DNA of 64,000 bases from the NCBI GenBank assembly GCA_022559845.1, contig CM040118.1, positions 163,576,331 to 163,640,330 on the forward strand. Direction: 5' to 3'. A program made the position numbers and the translations under genes. Below the pieces are notes generated by a model. The model saw only the letters and a program-made list of their open reading frames with translations. It ran no database searches and was not told the origin of the DNA. Source of the DNA: Amorphophallus konjac (lineage: Eukaryota; Streptophyta; Magnoliopsida; Alismatales; Araceae). Shown one piece after another: positions 21,983 through 33,805 of this stretch (position 1 is the first letter of the stretch; each line of letters opens with the position of its first letter).

Positions 21983-24346
21983 TCAAGAAGAAAATTTTGG
22001 AACCCAAGTCTGTTTGGGCCCCAAATAAGCATTCATCTCATGCCAACATGATACAAGTTGTTTTGGTAACCACATTTGATTTTGTTTCTTCACTGCATGT
22101 GTAGAGCTCTTGATATTCAGCTTGGTCTGTTTTTTCTTGTTATCTCTAATTTTATGAAATTGGGTCTGAGGTGTTCCACTTTTCTTTTTAAGCTCATTCT
22201 GGAATTGTCTTTGGTAGTTACCAGTCTAATGGACATTGGATGTAGCATGAGCATAGGGAACTTTAGACGGATTGGGCATGGATTTGGCAAAGCCATGAGA
22301 GCTCTGGCTTCTAGGAGTTTTGTGCCAGGGATGCACAGAAGAATTCAAAGAATGAGGTCTAAACTTTGATCTAGTATAGACATTTCTTTGGCCTTTCCTA
22401 TCAGAGTAGTGGTGATGAGAGTTTTGAAATGAATGACGGGTTGAAGATTTATGATAAGGACATTCATCTGAGTTTCCTCTACTAAGACCATAAGTGCCAA
22501 ATCCATTGAACCCAGAATGAGTAAAGGTGAGTGCAGGTTTGAAATTGCCTTGACCTTTCTATTGAAGCTGAGGTGTGGTGGTGTAGGAACATGATTCCTT
22601 AGACATCTTCATCTTCTCTTTTCCCTTGTCCTTGGTACTGGGCTTAGTTTTCTTAACATTTTCAATCTATTTTTCTTTCTGGATTTGTTCAGAAGTCATC
22701 TTTATTAAAGGCTGCGATGTTCTCTTTTCAGCCATAAAAGGGATGGTTCTGATATCAAAACTTTTCTGATTAGATGGATTAAAGCCCAATCCTTACTTCC
22801 TAAAATTAACTCTAGTTCCCAATATTGCATTAAGATTTTCTAAACCCTGTGTCATTCTTTCTAGAGTTTTCTATTTTTCTTGGTTTTCTTTTTCCAAATT
22901 ATCAATGACCTTTTTCAGATCTGAATTCACTCCATTGACAACCTCATATCTTTCAGTGATTATTTTGGTTTGGTCTCTACATTCTTGCAATTTTAGTTTG
23001 AGCTCATCAATGGACTTTTTCAGTTCTTCATTTTCAGTTTTCAGATCATTCATAGGAATCTTATCATTTTCAGTTTCCTCAAGAGAGTTTTTCACTTTGA
23101 GATTTTCCATTTCCAAACATGAAATTTTATCACTTTAGGTAGTATCTTGAGCTAATGAAGTAATTCTCTTTTTCAGATGCCTATTTTCTTTACGTACTGC
23201 ATCATATTTTTCAAGCAGTTCAGTAGATGCATCTTCCCAATCACTATGAGAGAAATTGTCGAAAGGAGAAATTACCTCATTATTTTCTTCATCACTTTTG
23301 GCCATGAGACATATCCTATCTTCCTTCTCACTTTCAGAAGAGCTACTCTAACTTTCCTCCTCCTCTTCGCTCCAGGTACTCACCATGGCCTTCTTTTTGT
23401 TGCACTTCTTTCTATGCGCCTTTTCTTTCAGTTCAGGAGAGTCTGCTTTGAGATGTCTTGACTTCCTACAGTTATAACAAACAATTCCATCAGATTTCTT
23501 AGCAATGTCGGAGTTATGTTTTGAATGTTTCTTTCTTGAATAATGTCTTCTTCTATTCCCATTCCTTTCCTGTCTAAGAATTCTTCTAAAGCTCCTCTTC
23601 AGCATAGCAAACGGATCTTGATCATCTCTAGAGCTGCTGGAGGTAATCTCACTGGATGATTCCTTGTTACTTGAAGTAACCTTAAGTGCTAGGGGTTTCC
23701 TTTTCTTCTCGGGCTCCTCAATATTCTTCAGATTTATCTCATATGTCATGAGAGAGCCTATAAGTTCATCCACAGTAGTAGCAGCAAGGTTCCTGGACTC
23801 CTCCATGACAGTGGCCTTAGTATGCCAGATATGTGTCAAGGACCTCAGAATTTTCCTGACTAATTCATACTCAGTGTAAGTTTTACCCAAACTCCATAAG
23901 CTGTTGATGATTACCATCAACCGAGCAAACATTTCTGAGATAGACTCATCATGCTTCATTCTGAAGGCCTCGTACTCAGTCACTAGCACATTAACCTTGG
24001 TTTCTCTTACCTGAGAAGTTCCCTCATAAATAACCTCTAATTTATCCCACATTTCCTTAGCAGTAGTGCAAGAAGACACTCTGGAAAACTCGGTGGCATG
24101 AAGAGCACACTGCATGGAATTTACAGTGCTCCAATTCAAGGTGGATCTAGGGATTTGTTCCTTAGTCCAGACTTCCTCATCAGGGGGAAGTTCAAAAGGA
24201 CCTTTACTAACAATCTTTCATATCTCATAGTCCTTGGCTCTCAGAAAAACCTGCATTCTACTTTTCTAATAAGAATAGTTTGAACCATCAAAGTATGGTG
24301 GCTTGGTGGTCGAGTGACCCTCAGCAGTCAACCCTCTAGAATCCAT
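21983..24346 (-). pseudogene. gag: B1 gag (broken)
   Basis: Copia Gag starting at the ATG 24344-24346 (MDSRGLTAEGHS) and ending at TGA 21983-21985 after TWVPKFSS; pol continues in the same frame. It has a UBN2-like N-terminal domain, a Ser-rich linker (SSNKESSSEITSSSSRDDQD), and a knuckle reading CYNCRKSRHLKADS (near 23455-23496), in which Gly is Arg and the last zinc-binding Cys is Ser, so zinc binding is probably lost. A Glu/Lys coiled coil (about 22870-23116) and a basic His/Ser/Tyr-rich tail follow. Two Trp codons near the N-terminus have become TAG and TGA (near 24270 and 24220), and further stops lie near 23350, 22870 and 22560. Confidence 0.88.
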
Positions 24347-24388
24347 ATCTAACCTCTCTAGGATGTGAAGCCTTTAACAGAGAGTTAG

Positions 24389-24400
24389 GCTCTGATACCA
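24389..24400 (-). other. B1 primer binding site
   Basis: The minus strand reads TGGTATCAGAGC, two bases from LTR2. It sets the LTR2 border at 24403. Confidence 0.9.
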
Positions 24401-25329
24401 GGTGTATGAGATCTAGAGGGGAGTGAATAGATCTTACCCCTTAAAAATTACCGAGATTAGTTGATAGAAGCAGAAATCAATATCACTCAGCAGATAGTAA
24501 TGCAGCAATCACACAAACAATTGCAACCATAGACACAAGATATTTTAGGGGGTTCGATCTCCTTCAGAGATCTACGTCACCCCTTACTCAAATGAGTAAA
24601 GCTTCACTGTTGAGCTTTACAGCTTGCTACCGCTGATCCAAAACTTTGGGGAACAAGTTCCCTACAGACGTTGAGCCTTACAGCTTAAGCTGACCAGAGG
24701 ATTCTTCCTCTGCTGCTGGGCAATACAGCTTAGCCTACCGCTGACACACAGCTTTAACAGTCTGCTGACACACAGCTTGAGCAAACAAAGATTCGTAAAA
24801 GCAAATGAGGAAAACTAAGAAGACTAGAGGATGTAGCTCTGAACTGAGCGAATGTAGCTCTAGATTGAGCAGACTGGTTCTGGTTTTGAACCAGGAACAT
24901 AAAACACACTCACTCACTGAACTCCAACGCACTGCACTTCCTCAATTCTATTCGTTCTCCTTCGAACTGATTAGCGTCACACATGAATCTTCTATATTCT
25001 CTCTTTCAATTTTTGCTGGATGCTCACACTTTTTCTCTTCTGCACTATCATCCTTAACAACTCAGCGATCGATCCCTCCTTTTATCTCCTCCAGGAGATG
25101 GGCGCGTGGTCGCCACATTTCCCGCTCAATTTTCAATCCAGATCTGATTCCTTCTTTCCACGTGTCAAGCTCTCTAGTAGAGGAATGTCTTGGATCGTGT
25201 GTCCAACTTATCTTTTACGAGCAGGAGACAAAAAAATGCCTTTCTTCATTTTAATTAAGTCCCTGCAAAAAGAAAGTAGTTTGTCAAACACTATGTGATC
25301 ATAAGTCATAGTCAAGGTATAATTAAAAA

Positions 25330-25950
25330 CAACAAGATGCACAGACCTTGTCGTGCACATAAGACACTATGCACAGACATTGATATGCATATAAGAAGTT
25401 ATGCACAGACCTTAGCAGCTATAGCTAGCAAAAGTACTCGGACTTCCCATGGCAGTTAGTCCTCATACGCAGACTTATGTTCTGCATAGACCTGAGCATG
25501 CACAAACCTTATAACATGTATAGGGTAAAAGTGCACCGACCTCAATGCTGCTTAGGTAGATCCTGTACCGACTCTAGCGTGGCTTACACAAGATGTGCAC
25601 CGACGCAAACTGGACTAACACTAACTGTGCAATGGCTCATATTGGACCAATGCAAAACATGCACCGACTTCATTTGCACAAGATAGAATATGCATCGACC
25701 CTAACAAGGCTATCACCAAATGTGCATCGACGCTGATGATGAGAAGCACAAATGTGCACTGACCTCAATGACCGACTAAGGCAAACTTGCACTGACTTGG
25801 TCTCTCAGCATGATATATGCACAGACCTTCGATCTGCTGAAGATGCAACTAGCACCGACTCTAGTGATATGTGCACAGACATTGTGTGCATGAAAACTAA
25901 ACATGCACCGACGTCTTATGTAATGTGCTTCGACTAGCATCGACCTAATG
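25330..25950 (-). promoter_or_regulatory. B LTR2 U3 motif array
   Basis: Same dispersed TGCACCGACNT / TGCACAGACCTT array as in LTR1 (16030-16635), copy for copy, with a few substitutions (for example AATGTGCACTGACC where LTR1 has the CACCGACC form). The substitutions both create and destroy ACCGAC cores. Confidence 0.6.
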
Positions 25951-27087
25951 CATGACCACTTTCATACAAAACATGTTAGACCTTGTTTGCAGAGTGCTTT
26001 AGGTTAGGGTGCTAGGCCCGGATACAGAGGGGGGGTGAATGTATCCCTCTACAAATTATGCCCAAATAAAAACTTGGATGTTAGAGATAGACACAGAATA
26101 GAACCAATTCAATTCAACTCAAATACAAACGCTTGGAGCGTGCCTATTCAAGCATCTAGCAGAAGCAAAGCAAACAATCAAACCACTGCTCAAGAGATTT
26201 TTAGGTGGTTCGGTCCACAGACCTACATCCACCCCTCACTCCCAACCGGAGTGAGGCTTCCACTAGCACAAGCTAGAAACCTGCAGACTCAGTCTGTGAA
26301 CAAGGTGCTGCCACACAGCTTGACCCGGGGAACAACCTCCCCTCTTCCTCCCAACCAGAGGGACACCCCAAGTGACTCCCAGCCACTTGGAAACCAGAGA
26401 CCGAAGTATCTCTTCCTCCAGACCATGAGGGAACCCACCAGTGACTTCCAGTCACCAGCAAACCAGAGGTCGAGGACCTCTCTTCCTCCAGACCAGGAGG
26501 GACCCCTGGACTTGCAACCCACAAGCCCAGAACCGGAGATCAGATCTCCCTTCTCCTGAGTCCACAGGAGGAACCCGACCTCAGTCCAGAGGATCGGAAG
26601 TACAAAGGTAATCAGAAAACAAAGGAAAACAATAAACGAAAATAACACAGCAATCAGAAGGCTGTAAAAGATGAAAACACAAATGTGGCTCTCAATGGAG
26701 CTGACTGGCCTGGATCTGATCCACAGTCCAGTAGGAACTAGTCTTCAGATGAAGCTTCCTATCTCTCGATCTCTCTTCTTCTTTCTCTTCCTTTTCTTCT
26801 CTGCTTCCTTCTCTCACTCGCGAGCTCTCTCTCTTTCTCTTTTTACTTCTGCTGCTTCTCTCACTCTACCACTCTTCTTTTTCTTCTTCTGCTCTTTCAC
26901 TCTCTGTCTTTCTCTGCTCGAGCTTTCTATCTCTCTCTTTCTCTTCTTTCTCTTCTGCTCTTTCTCTTTTTCTTCTTCTTCTCTGCTCACTGGATCGAGA
27001 TGGGCTCTCTGCTCTCTGCTTTTTCTTTAAGGCTTCTACATTCGAGCTCCACTACTTGATCTATCTTCTTCTGAGGAAGAAGGCCAG

Positions 27088-27205
27088 TATATATAGCAGT
27101 AGCCAGGGCATGTGGCCTTCCACATCTCCCGCCCAAGGACTTGGACCACGTGTCAGCATCTCAGCTCCTCGGATCATGTGCCAGGTGCCACCCTCGGATC
27201 ACGTG
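27088..27205 (-). promoter_or_regulatory. C LTR promoter region
   Basis: TATATATA at 27088-27095, CACGTG at 27147-27152 and 27200-27205. In the other LTR the TATA run is at 35022-35029, with the same CACGTG boxes about 60 and 110 bp further right. This is the clearest of the three copia promoters. Confidence 0.6.
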
Positions 27206-27249
27206 TCCAGACGCCTGCAGGTTAATGAAGAGTTCAGTCGCAAAAAGGC

Positions 27250-28850
27250 ACAGGCTGTATAGACTTCAAATAAAAGCAGCAGTGTATAGACTTGATGATG
27301 CAGCGAGCATGCAATGTACAGACTCTACGTTGCAGGCAGACAGCAATGTATAGAGTTGCTACGTGCAGGCTGGCAGCGCAGTGTACAGACTCTGCGTGCA
27401 GGTAGTGGGGCGATGTATAGACTTAATGAGATGCAATGCAAACTCTGTACAGACTTGGTCGTGTAAGGCAACGCAAGCAATGGCTGTATAGACTTTACTC
27501 AATGTATGGACTTCATATAAGAAGCCAATGGCTGTACAGACTTAGGCAACCTTCAACTCACTGCGATGTATAGACTCTGAAGAACAGCAGCCAATGTATG
27601 GACTTGCTCAGCCTAAGGCACTGTATAGACTTCAGCTCAAGGCCAGTGTATGGACTTGATGAGACACTCATGAGTGTATAGACTTAGAGTGAGGCATGCA
27701 GTGTAACACAGCAACAGACTATATAGACTTTGGCAAAGGCATGAGACGTTCCCTAAGACGATGAAGTCTGTATAGACTTTACAGTGAATGGATGCTCAGT
27801 GAGACGCAAGTTGAGACGATGCAGTGTACAGACTTCATGTAATGCATGCAGACATTGAACAATAGAATGAATAGACTTTCCACCGACCAATGAGTAGACT
27901 TTGCAAGCCTAAGACGCAGCATGAGATGCTGGCTGAGACGGTGATTGAGACGATGCATTGTATAGACATGAGTGATGCATATGCTAAGTTAGACGCAATA
28001 TGAGACGCTCGAATGTATAGACTTGGATGCCTTCGTCAAATGCATGCTACAGTCCAATGCATGGACTTAGAAGAATGATGCATGAACAGGCCAGTGTGCA
28101 GACTTCATGAATGTGCAAACTTGTCAACGAGATGCACAATGTATAGACCATGCACATGCATGAAGAGTGTATAGACTTTCAAGATGAAAGGCTGTATAGA
28201 CTTGAATAAAGAGGCAGCGAATGTATGGACTTCTAATAGAAACGATGGTAAAGCGATCAGTGTATAGACTTCAAGGGAAACGACGGTAAAATTACCGATG
28301 TATAGACTTGAAGGAAAACGTAGGTAAAACTTCCAATGTACAGACTTCAAAGATGAACAGATGGATGTACATACTTGGAAGATCACTGATGGCTGTACAG
28401 ACTTTGCTTCAATGTATAGACTTGGAAGTTCAACGAAAGAGGCACAGTGCAATGTATGGACTTTGAAGTTCAGTTTGTGAGTGTACATACTTCACCAATG
28501 AAACACTCACTGTATAGACTTGCTGCCAACCAATGTATAGACTCTGCACAGTAGCTCTGACTGTACAGACTTGGTCACAAACTGAACAGACGAATGTGCA
28601 GACTTGCTTCCACCGACCAGTGTATAGACTCTACTCATGCAAGCAATGCAGCAGTGTATAGACTTAACAGTTATGTGAGCTGTAGTGTATGAACAATCGA
28701 TGTATAGACTTGGCTATGCGAGCAAGCTACACGATGTGTAGACTTAGAAATGCCTGCAGCTGTGCAATGTGCAACCAGTGTATGGACTTGTCGTGCCTAC
28801 ACAGGGCGTTGTACACACTTGCTTCCTGATGCAAATGTGCAGACTCTATA
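27250..28850 (-). promoter_or_regulatory. C LTR U3 array of TGTATAGACTT motifs
   Basis: By eye about 48 copies of TGTATAGACTT or close variants (TGTACAGACTT, TGTATGGACTT, TGTGCAGACTC) in 1.6 kb, mean spacing about 33 bp but irregular, with different sequence between copies. The other LTR repeats the series at about 35186-36780. The motif is related to those of A and B (TG-YA-nn-GAC-YTT) but lacks the CCGAC core. Confidence 0.7.
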
Positions 28851-29156
28851 AATGCATATGAATGCTTTATGCAGCAGATAAACAGTCTGAACTTCAAATG
28901 CATTGACTCACAGTGTAAGCAGATAAACTGACTGAACATATGAAATACTGAATGAACATTTGAATGACAGACTGAATATAAGAATGACTGAGTTATGATC
29001 TGATAAAATGATTGAATATAGAATGACTGAATAACACCATGGTGACTCACAGTGATTAACTCACATTAAAACCAATCATCACAAACCCCTAAAGCCAATC
29101 ATCAAAACCACAAACCACAGGGGCCAGGGGCACAACAATCTCCCTCTTTCACAACA

Positions 29157-31474
29157 ATCTCTCCCTTTTTGATGATGGCAACAATACATAGTGAGTCATT
29201 CTGATGATGTAAGTCATTCTTATGAAAGTCATTCTGATGACTCAAACTATTCTCCCCCTTTGACTTCATCAAAATGAAAATAGTTTGAGAAGTTAAAGCA
29301 AACCAGCATGCAATGATTGAATAAAATTCTCCCCCTTTGGCAAAAATCTCCCCCTTTGATATAATCAATATGAATGCAGATGCAGAAGGAGATACCAAAA
29401 TGCAAGAGCTCCCCCTAAAAATATGAATGCAAGAACATAATTCTCCCCCTTTAAGAGTTTCTATGCAGCATGATGCATATGACATGGAAGCTCCCCCTCA
29501 ATAAGTGGAATCTTATGAGATGGATAACAAGGAGAGGTTCAGGTCAATGAATCAATGATATTGAGTTTCAAGTAGCAGATTTTCAAAGAAGCTCCAATCA
29601 CAAGAAATTCAGTCAGATTTTCAGAGAGATATCAATCTCATAAATCCAAAACATAAATTTTCAAAGTCTTCCATTATAAGGGCTTATGAATGAACTTTAT
29701 TGTGCAGCGTGGTTTAAACATAATGTATGCAAAGTTTATCAATAAAATTCTGTATTGATATCTAAAACCATGGTTTAATAAAAATGAACCAAGCCCTCAT
29801 ATTTATCTTGATTAATCTCCCTTTCTCTTACACATTCAAATTTAATGACTTCTTTCGGAATTACATGCACTAGTATTGAAATCAAGCAATTATGAAATCA
29901 TATGATTTTGTCTAGGGTTGTAGCAATTTGATTTTAGCATCAATATTCAGATATTTCAATCTGTTCAACAATTTTCTTGCTACAAATTTTACGAGCACTC
30001 TAGTTCAGTGCACACATTGTAACTAGAGGATATACCTTGATTAGAGGCCAATATCCCTAAGCACTTAGTGTGACTAACTGTCATGCTTTATGTGAACAGA
30101 GGTAGCATTTACACATCCTGACACACTCCAAATCATATCTTGATGAGTGAGTTGTATTTCTCAGTGTGCATGCCATTGCTCTGCCTGATTTTCAATGAAT
30201 TTTATTTTGCAGAGTTAACTAAGGCACCTCATGACACAGTCCTTTGGACATGGTTTCTCAGTGACCAAAGTCATTGCTCTGACAACACTTTACCCTTTAG
30301 ACATTTCAGACTAATTCATTAGCTTCAAGTCAATAATAATTTCATGTACTTAACCAATTAAAGTCATGAATTCAATAGTGCAGATTTCAGAAGTTTTTAC
30401 AAGACACAGCATGAAATAGATGGTTAAGGTTTATTAAACATGCTTCAGCTATTTTTAAGAGATTTTAAAGTCAAACTCCATGAACATTAAACTTAAACCA
30501 AATGAGTTATTTCAGACATTCATAAAAATGTATAATAGAAGATTTCTAGTCCAAGAGTTTTCAGATTTATGATCGAGATAGCCCATTGAAATCTTCATGA
30601 AAGACTGATAGGATTCTGAAATCAAATGATACCAATTGATAAGAGAGATTTTGAAGCCCAGTATTTTCAAAATGTGATCAAGGTTTGTCAACCAAATGAA
30701 TAAGAAAGGATATGCAATGAATTTTGACGAATGTATCCATTTGACAACCTATATGCAATGCATGGACTTCCCCTGACAACATGCATTCAATCACTCTTTT
30801 TGGCATTTTTCAATATTAGGAAATGCAATGCACTTTATGTATGCAAGGATATGCAATTTACTCAACATTGATTGCTATGCAAATTCATGCAATTAACTCC
30901 CCCTGAAAACATGCAATGTTTGCACTGAAAACTGAACATATGATTCCAAATGATATTGTGACTTGTGCACATTCAGACTGTCCTATCCAGCAAAGTGACC
31001 CATGGTACTAGGCGGAGTACTTGGTCTAAGAGACCACCTCTCACATAGTAAGAACCTCCAGATAGATTTTCTTACCTTTTAGTAGCTTACCATTTGATAT
31101 ACCATTGAGGTCAATCATGATAATTCAACATGGGCAGGATGCATGGATCAAATTTCAGCTTATCAGATTTTTCAGAATGCAATAGTCAGATTTCAAACAA
31201 CATACATATGTAGTTCAGATTTTCAGAAATTACAAGTTTATTCTCATTTCAATATCTAAACAGCCAATTCATATGAGCATTAAGAGACACGAATGCTCAT
31301 AGTGTTCAAAAGATGACAGATATGGAAGAACACATCAAACCACATATGCAATGAGTTTCAAAAATAGGAAATGCAGAGAATTTAACAGAAAAGTTCAGAA
31401 GGGGTTTTCATTCTTGAGTGCCTTGGATTAATACCCCTTTTTATTCTATTCCAAGGCACACCTGCAAAGCAAAG
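29157..31474 (-). other. C 3' non-coding region
   Basis: No coding sequence; this region stands where pol would be. The polypurine tract (CAAAAAGGGAGAGAT on the minus strand) is at 29157-29171. Purine runs AAAGGGGGAG recur near 29250, 29328, 29347, 29409, 29441, 29491 and 30896. Conserved blocks at 30132-30183 and 30225-30282 end in TCATTGCTCTG like those of A and B. The foldable element is at 30996-31115. Confidence 0.75.
30996..31115 (-). other. Conserved foldable element in C 3' region
   Basis: TGACC/ATGGTA in the left arm (30996-31008) pairs with TACCAT/GGTCA in the right arm (31100-31113) with a small internal loop. Inner hairpins are TGGTCT-aag-AGACCA and GTAAGAA/TTCTTAC. The shared primary sequence with A and B is mainly TACTAGGCG and ATTTGATATACC. 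Confidence 0.6.
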
Positions 31475-33805
31475 TTATTTTGCACAAACAGGTACCCAAG
31501 AGGTCTTGGGTCCTGAATTGACAATGACATTCGTAGCAGGTTTTCTAAACAATTTTCTAGCTACTTGGTCATCAGATTTCATCAAGTAGCAATTATTCAT
31601 TGAATGACCAATTTGTCCACAGCAATGGCATGAATTAGCAGATTTCAAATTCCTCTTATGCACATTACTGTTGTCATGAAGTTTATTCGCAGAGAGAGAG
31701 TTCTGTTTACTATAATGATAGTAAGATGCATCAGGTTTTATATTTGATCTATGCACATTCTTGTTAGCATGAAATCCATGTGCATATGCATGAAACTTTT
31801 TGTTGTTGACAGAATTAAAATTCTGTTTACTAAAACCGGCCAGCCAACATTCAGCAGCTCTATGGCCTGGCTTCCCACAGTCATAACATCAAAAGCTCAC
31901 AGATTTTCTGGCAGAGAATTTGATAACATGAGGGTTAAAAGAATTCTTCTGAATGTGCCAACAGTCCTTGACTGTGTGGCCATACTTCTCACATTTGAAG
32001 CACTCATTGTGCTTGCCTCTAAAAACATTTCTTCCAAAAGTATTTCCATTTGCAGGGAGTTTAACAGTTTTAGAATTGAATTGTCTACCCTGAGCATGCC
32101 AGCATTCAATGGCCCTGTGGCCCAATTTGCCACAGTGATAGCTCTCAGTTTTCTTTTTGTTCTGAGTAGAGACATGTTTCCTAGCATGCTTTTTGTTGTC
32201 TTGTTTCAGAATGAAGCAATTATCCATAATGTGGCCAACCCTACCACAGTAATGGCATGAATTCTAGTTTTTATGTGCATGTGTATGTGTATTCATGTCA
32301 AACACAGATTGAACTTTCTCAACATTTTTAAAATCAGTCTTTTCCTTGGTAGCAGGAAAGTTCGAGTGATGTACAGCATGCATTTTTTCAATGTGATTCA
32401 CTTCTTTCTTCACATGACTGACCTTTTCCATTTTTCCAATTTGTTTCTCATTCTTCTGAACATTTGGTTGTTTATTTTCTGAGGTGGTGGCTACATCTGA
32501 TGCTTTGATAAAAGATGTCATTAGCTTGTTTTTGAAAGTCTTTTTATTGACATTGTTGTAGCCTAACCCTTCCTTTTGAGTATTGACCTTAACTCCTAAC
32601 AACCTGTCCAGATTCTCTTGTCCACTCACAAACTTTGACAGAGATGTTTTCAGATCTTGAATTTCATTTTCTAGTGAGGAAATGTGTAACTCATAACTGG
32701 CAATCTCTTGCTCACTGCAATTCATAGCTTCATTCAAAACTTTGTTAGCAGTTTTATATTTCTCAATTTCATTTTCCAGATTGCTCAGTTTATCAGAATC
32801 TTCAATGCAAACAGTTTTTCCTCTTTCTAAGGCTAGAAGTCTCTCAGAGATAGTGGAGTTCAGCATTTTTAACTTCTCATTTTCTTCCTTAAGCTTGTCA
32901 TTCTGAATTAACTCATTTATTAGAGTCTGATCATCTGAGTTGACTTCTTGCTTTCTTCTGTTTTCAAATTCCTTCATTTCTTTTTGTTATTTTTCAAAAT
33001 CTTTCTGTAATTCTATGTTTACAGATTTTATGGCATTCAATTTTTCAGTCAGCAATGTGTTCTCCTTTTTCAGCTTGTTTAAGTCGGATTTAACACATTC
33101 AAGTTCTTTCAGCAAATCCTTACTCTGAACAGAATCATGACTAGCTAGGCTAAGCTTCTTTTCAAGTTCAGAGATTTCTTTTACATGATCTTGATCTTCA
33201 ATTTTCAGTAATGAAATTTGTTTCTTCAACATTTGAATATTAGACACAAAAGCATCATGAATATTTTTCAGTTCTGCACAGTTTTTACATGGAGAATTGA
33301 AACTGTCTGACCTACTATTCCTCTTCAATTTTTTGTATTGTTCTCTTAACTGTTCATGAGACTCTAATAATTCAGCATATGAATTCTCCCAATCATCCAA
33401 GGTATAGTTCTCAAAAGGGTTTACCTCCTCATCATTATCGTCTTCACTTTGATTGCTACCTTGATCGCTGCCACCTTGATTACTTCTGTTGGCCATCATG
33501 CAGCTTGTTTGATTTCTTTTCCCGGCTCTCTTCATCATCTCCAACATATCCCTTGCAGATCTGCAATCAAGGAAACATGAGTGAAAGGCTTTGTCAGTGG
33601 CTACTTTCATCAGATTTATAGCTGCCTGATTCTCCTCATACATTGATTCGTGACTGTCAGTCCATTTGGACTTTTTCTTTGGTAATTTATGAGGACCATG
33701 TGAAATCACTTTCCACAGGTCTGGATCAACAGATTTAACATAAGCACGTAAAGCACTGTGCCACTTGTTGAAATTAGAACCACTAAAGATGGGTGGATAA
33801 GCCAT
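31475..33805 (-). pseudogene. gag: C gag with five zinc-knuckle positions (three in-frame stops)
   Basis: Copia Gag of about 776 codons from the ATG at 33803-33805 (MAYPPIFSGSNFNKWHS) to TAA just after WVPVCAK. Residues 1-115 resemble the UBN2/DUF4219 region (WKVISHGPHKLPKK) but are shortened. Residues 160-430 are a long Lys/Glu/Leu coiled coil. The C-terminal 260 residues hold five CCHC positions: CHYCGRVGHIMDNC, SYHCGKLGHRAIEC (first Cys replaced), CFKCEKYGHTVKDC, CYDCGKPGHRAAEC and CHCCGQIGHSMNNC, separated by basic Asn/Lys/His-rich linkers. Most plant copia Gags have one. In-frame TAA near 32985, TAG near 32266 and TGA near 31887 break it, without a frameshift, so decay is mild. Confidence 0.88.

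Larger units (their letters stand above)
26002..29156 (-). repeat. C 3' LTR
   Basis: Plus-strand ends are GGTTAGGGTGC (first base mutated from T) and CTTTCACAACA. In the sense direction: motif array (28850-27250), two CACGTG boxes, TATA (27088-27095), a strongly purine-rich leader (about 27010-26750, CT-rich on the plus strand), and U5 with repeats of CCTGGTCTGGAGGAAGAG type. The LTR tip contains a copy of the polypurine region (see findings). Confidence 0.9.

Noticed and set aside
26671..27030. 119-codon Phe/Leu/Ser-rich frame resembling a membrane protein
   Set aside because: It is the antisense of the purine-rich C leader; low-complexity CT repeats give such peptides by chance.
28105..28488. 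Sense-strand 127-codon frame through the C array
   Set aside because: The repeated KSVH/SLYI peptide is the motif array translated; other frames and the second LTR copy (36039-36386) vary without sign of coding constraint.
27250..28850. Regular short motif with variable spacers, resembling a CRISPR array
   Set aside because: The motif is only 11 bp, spacing is irregular, and the array lies inside an LTR present in two copies of a plant retrotransposon.
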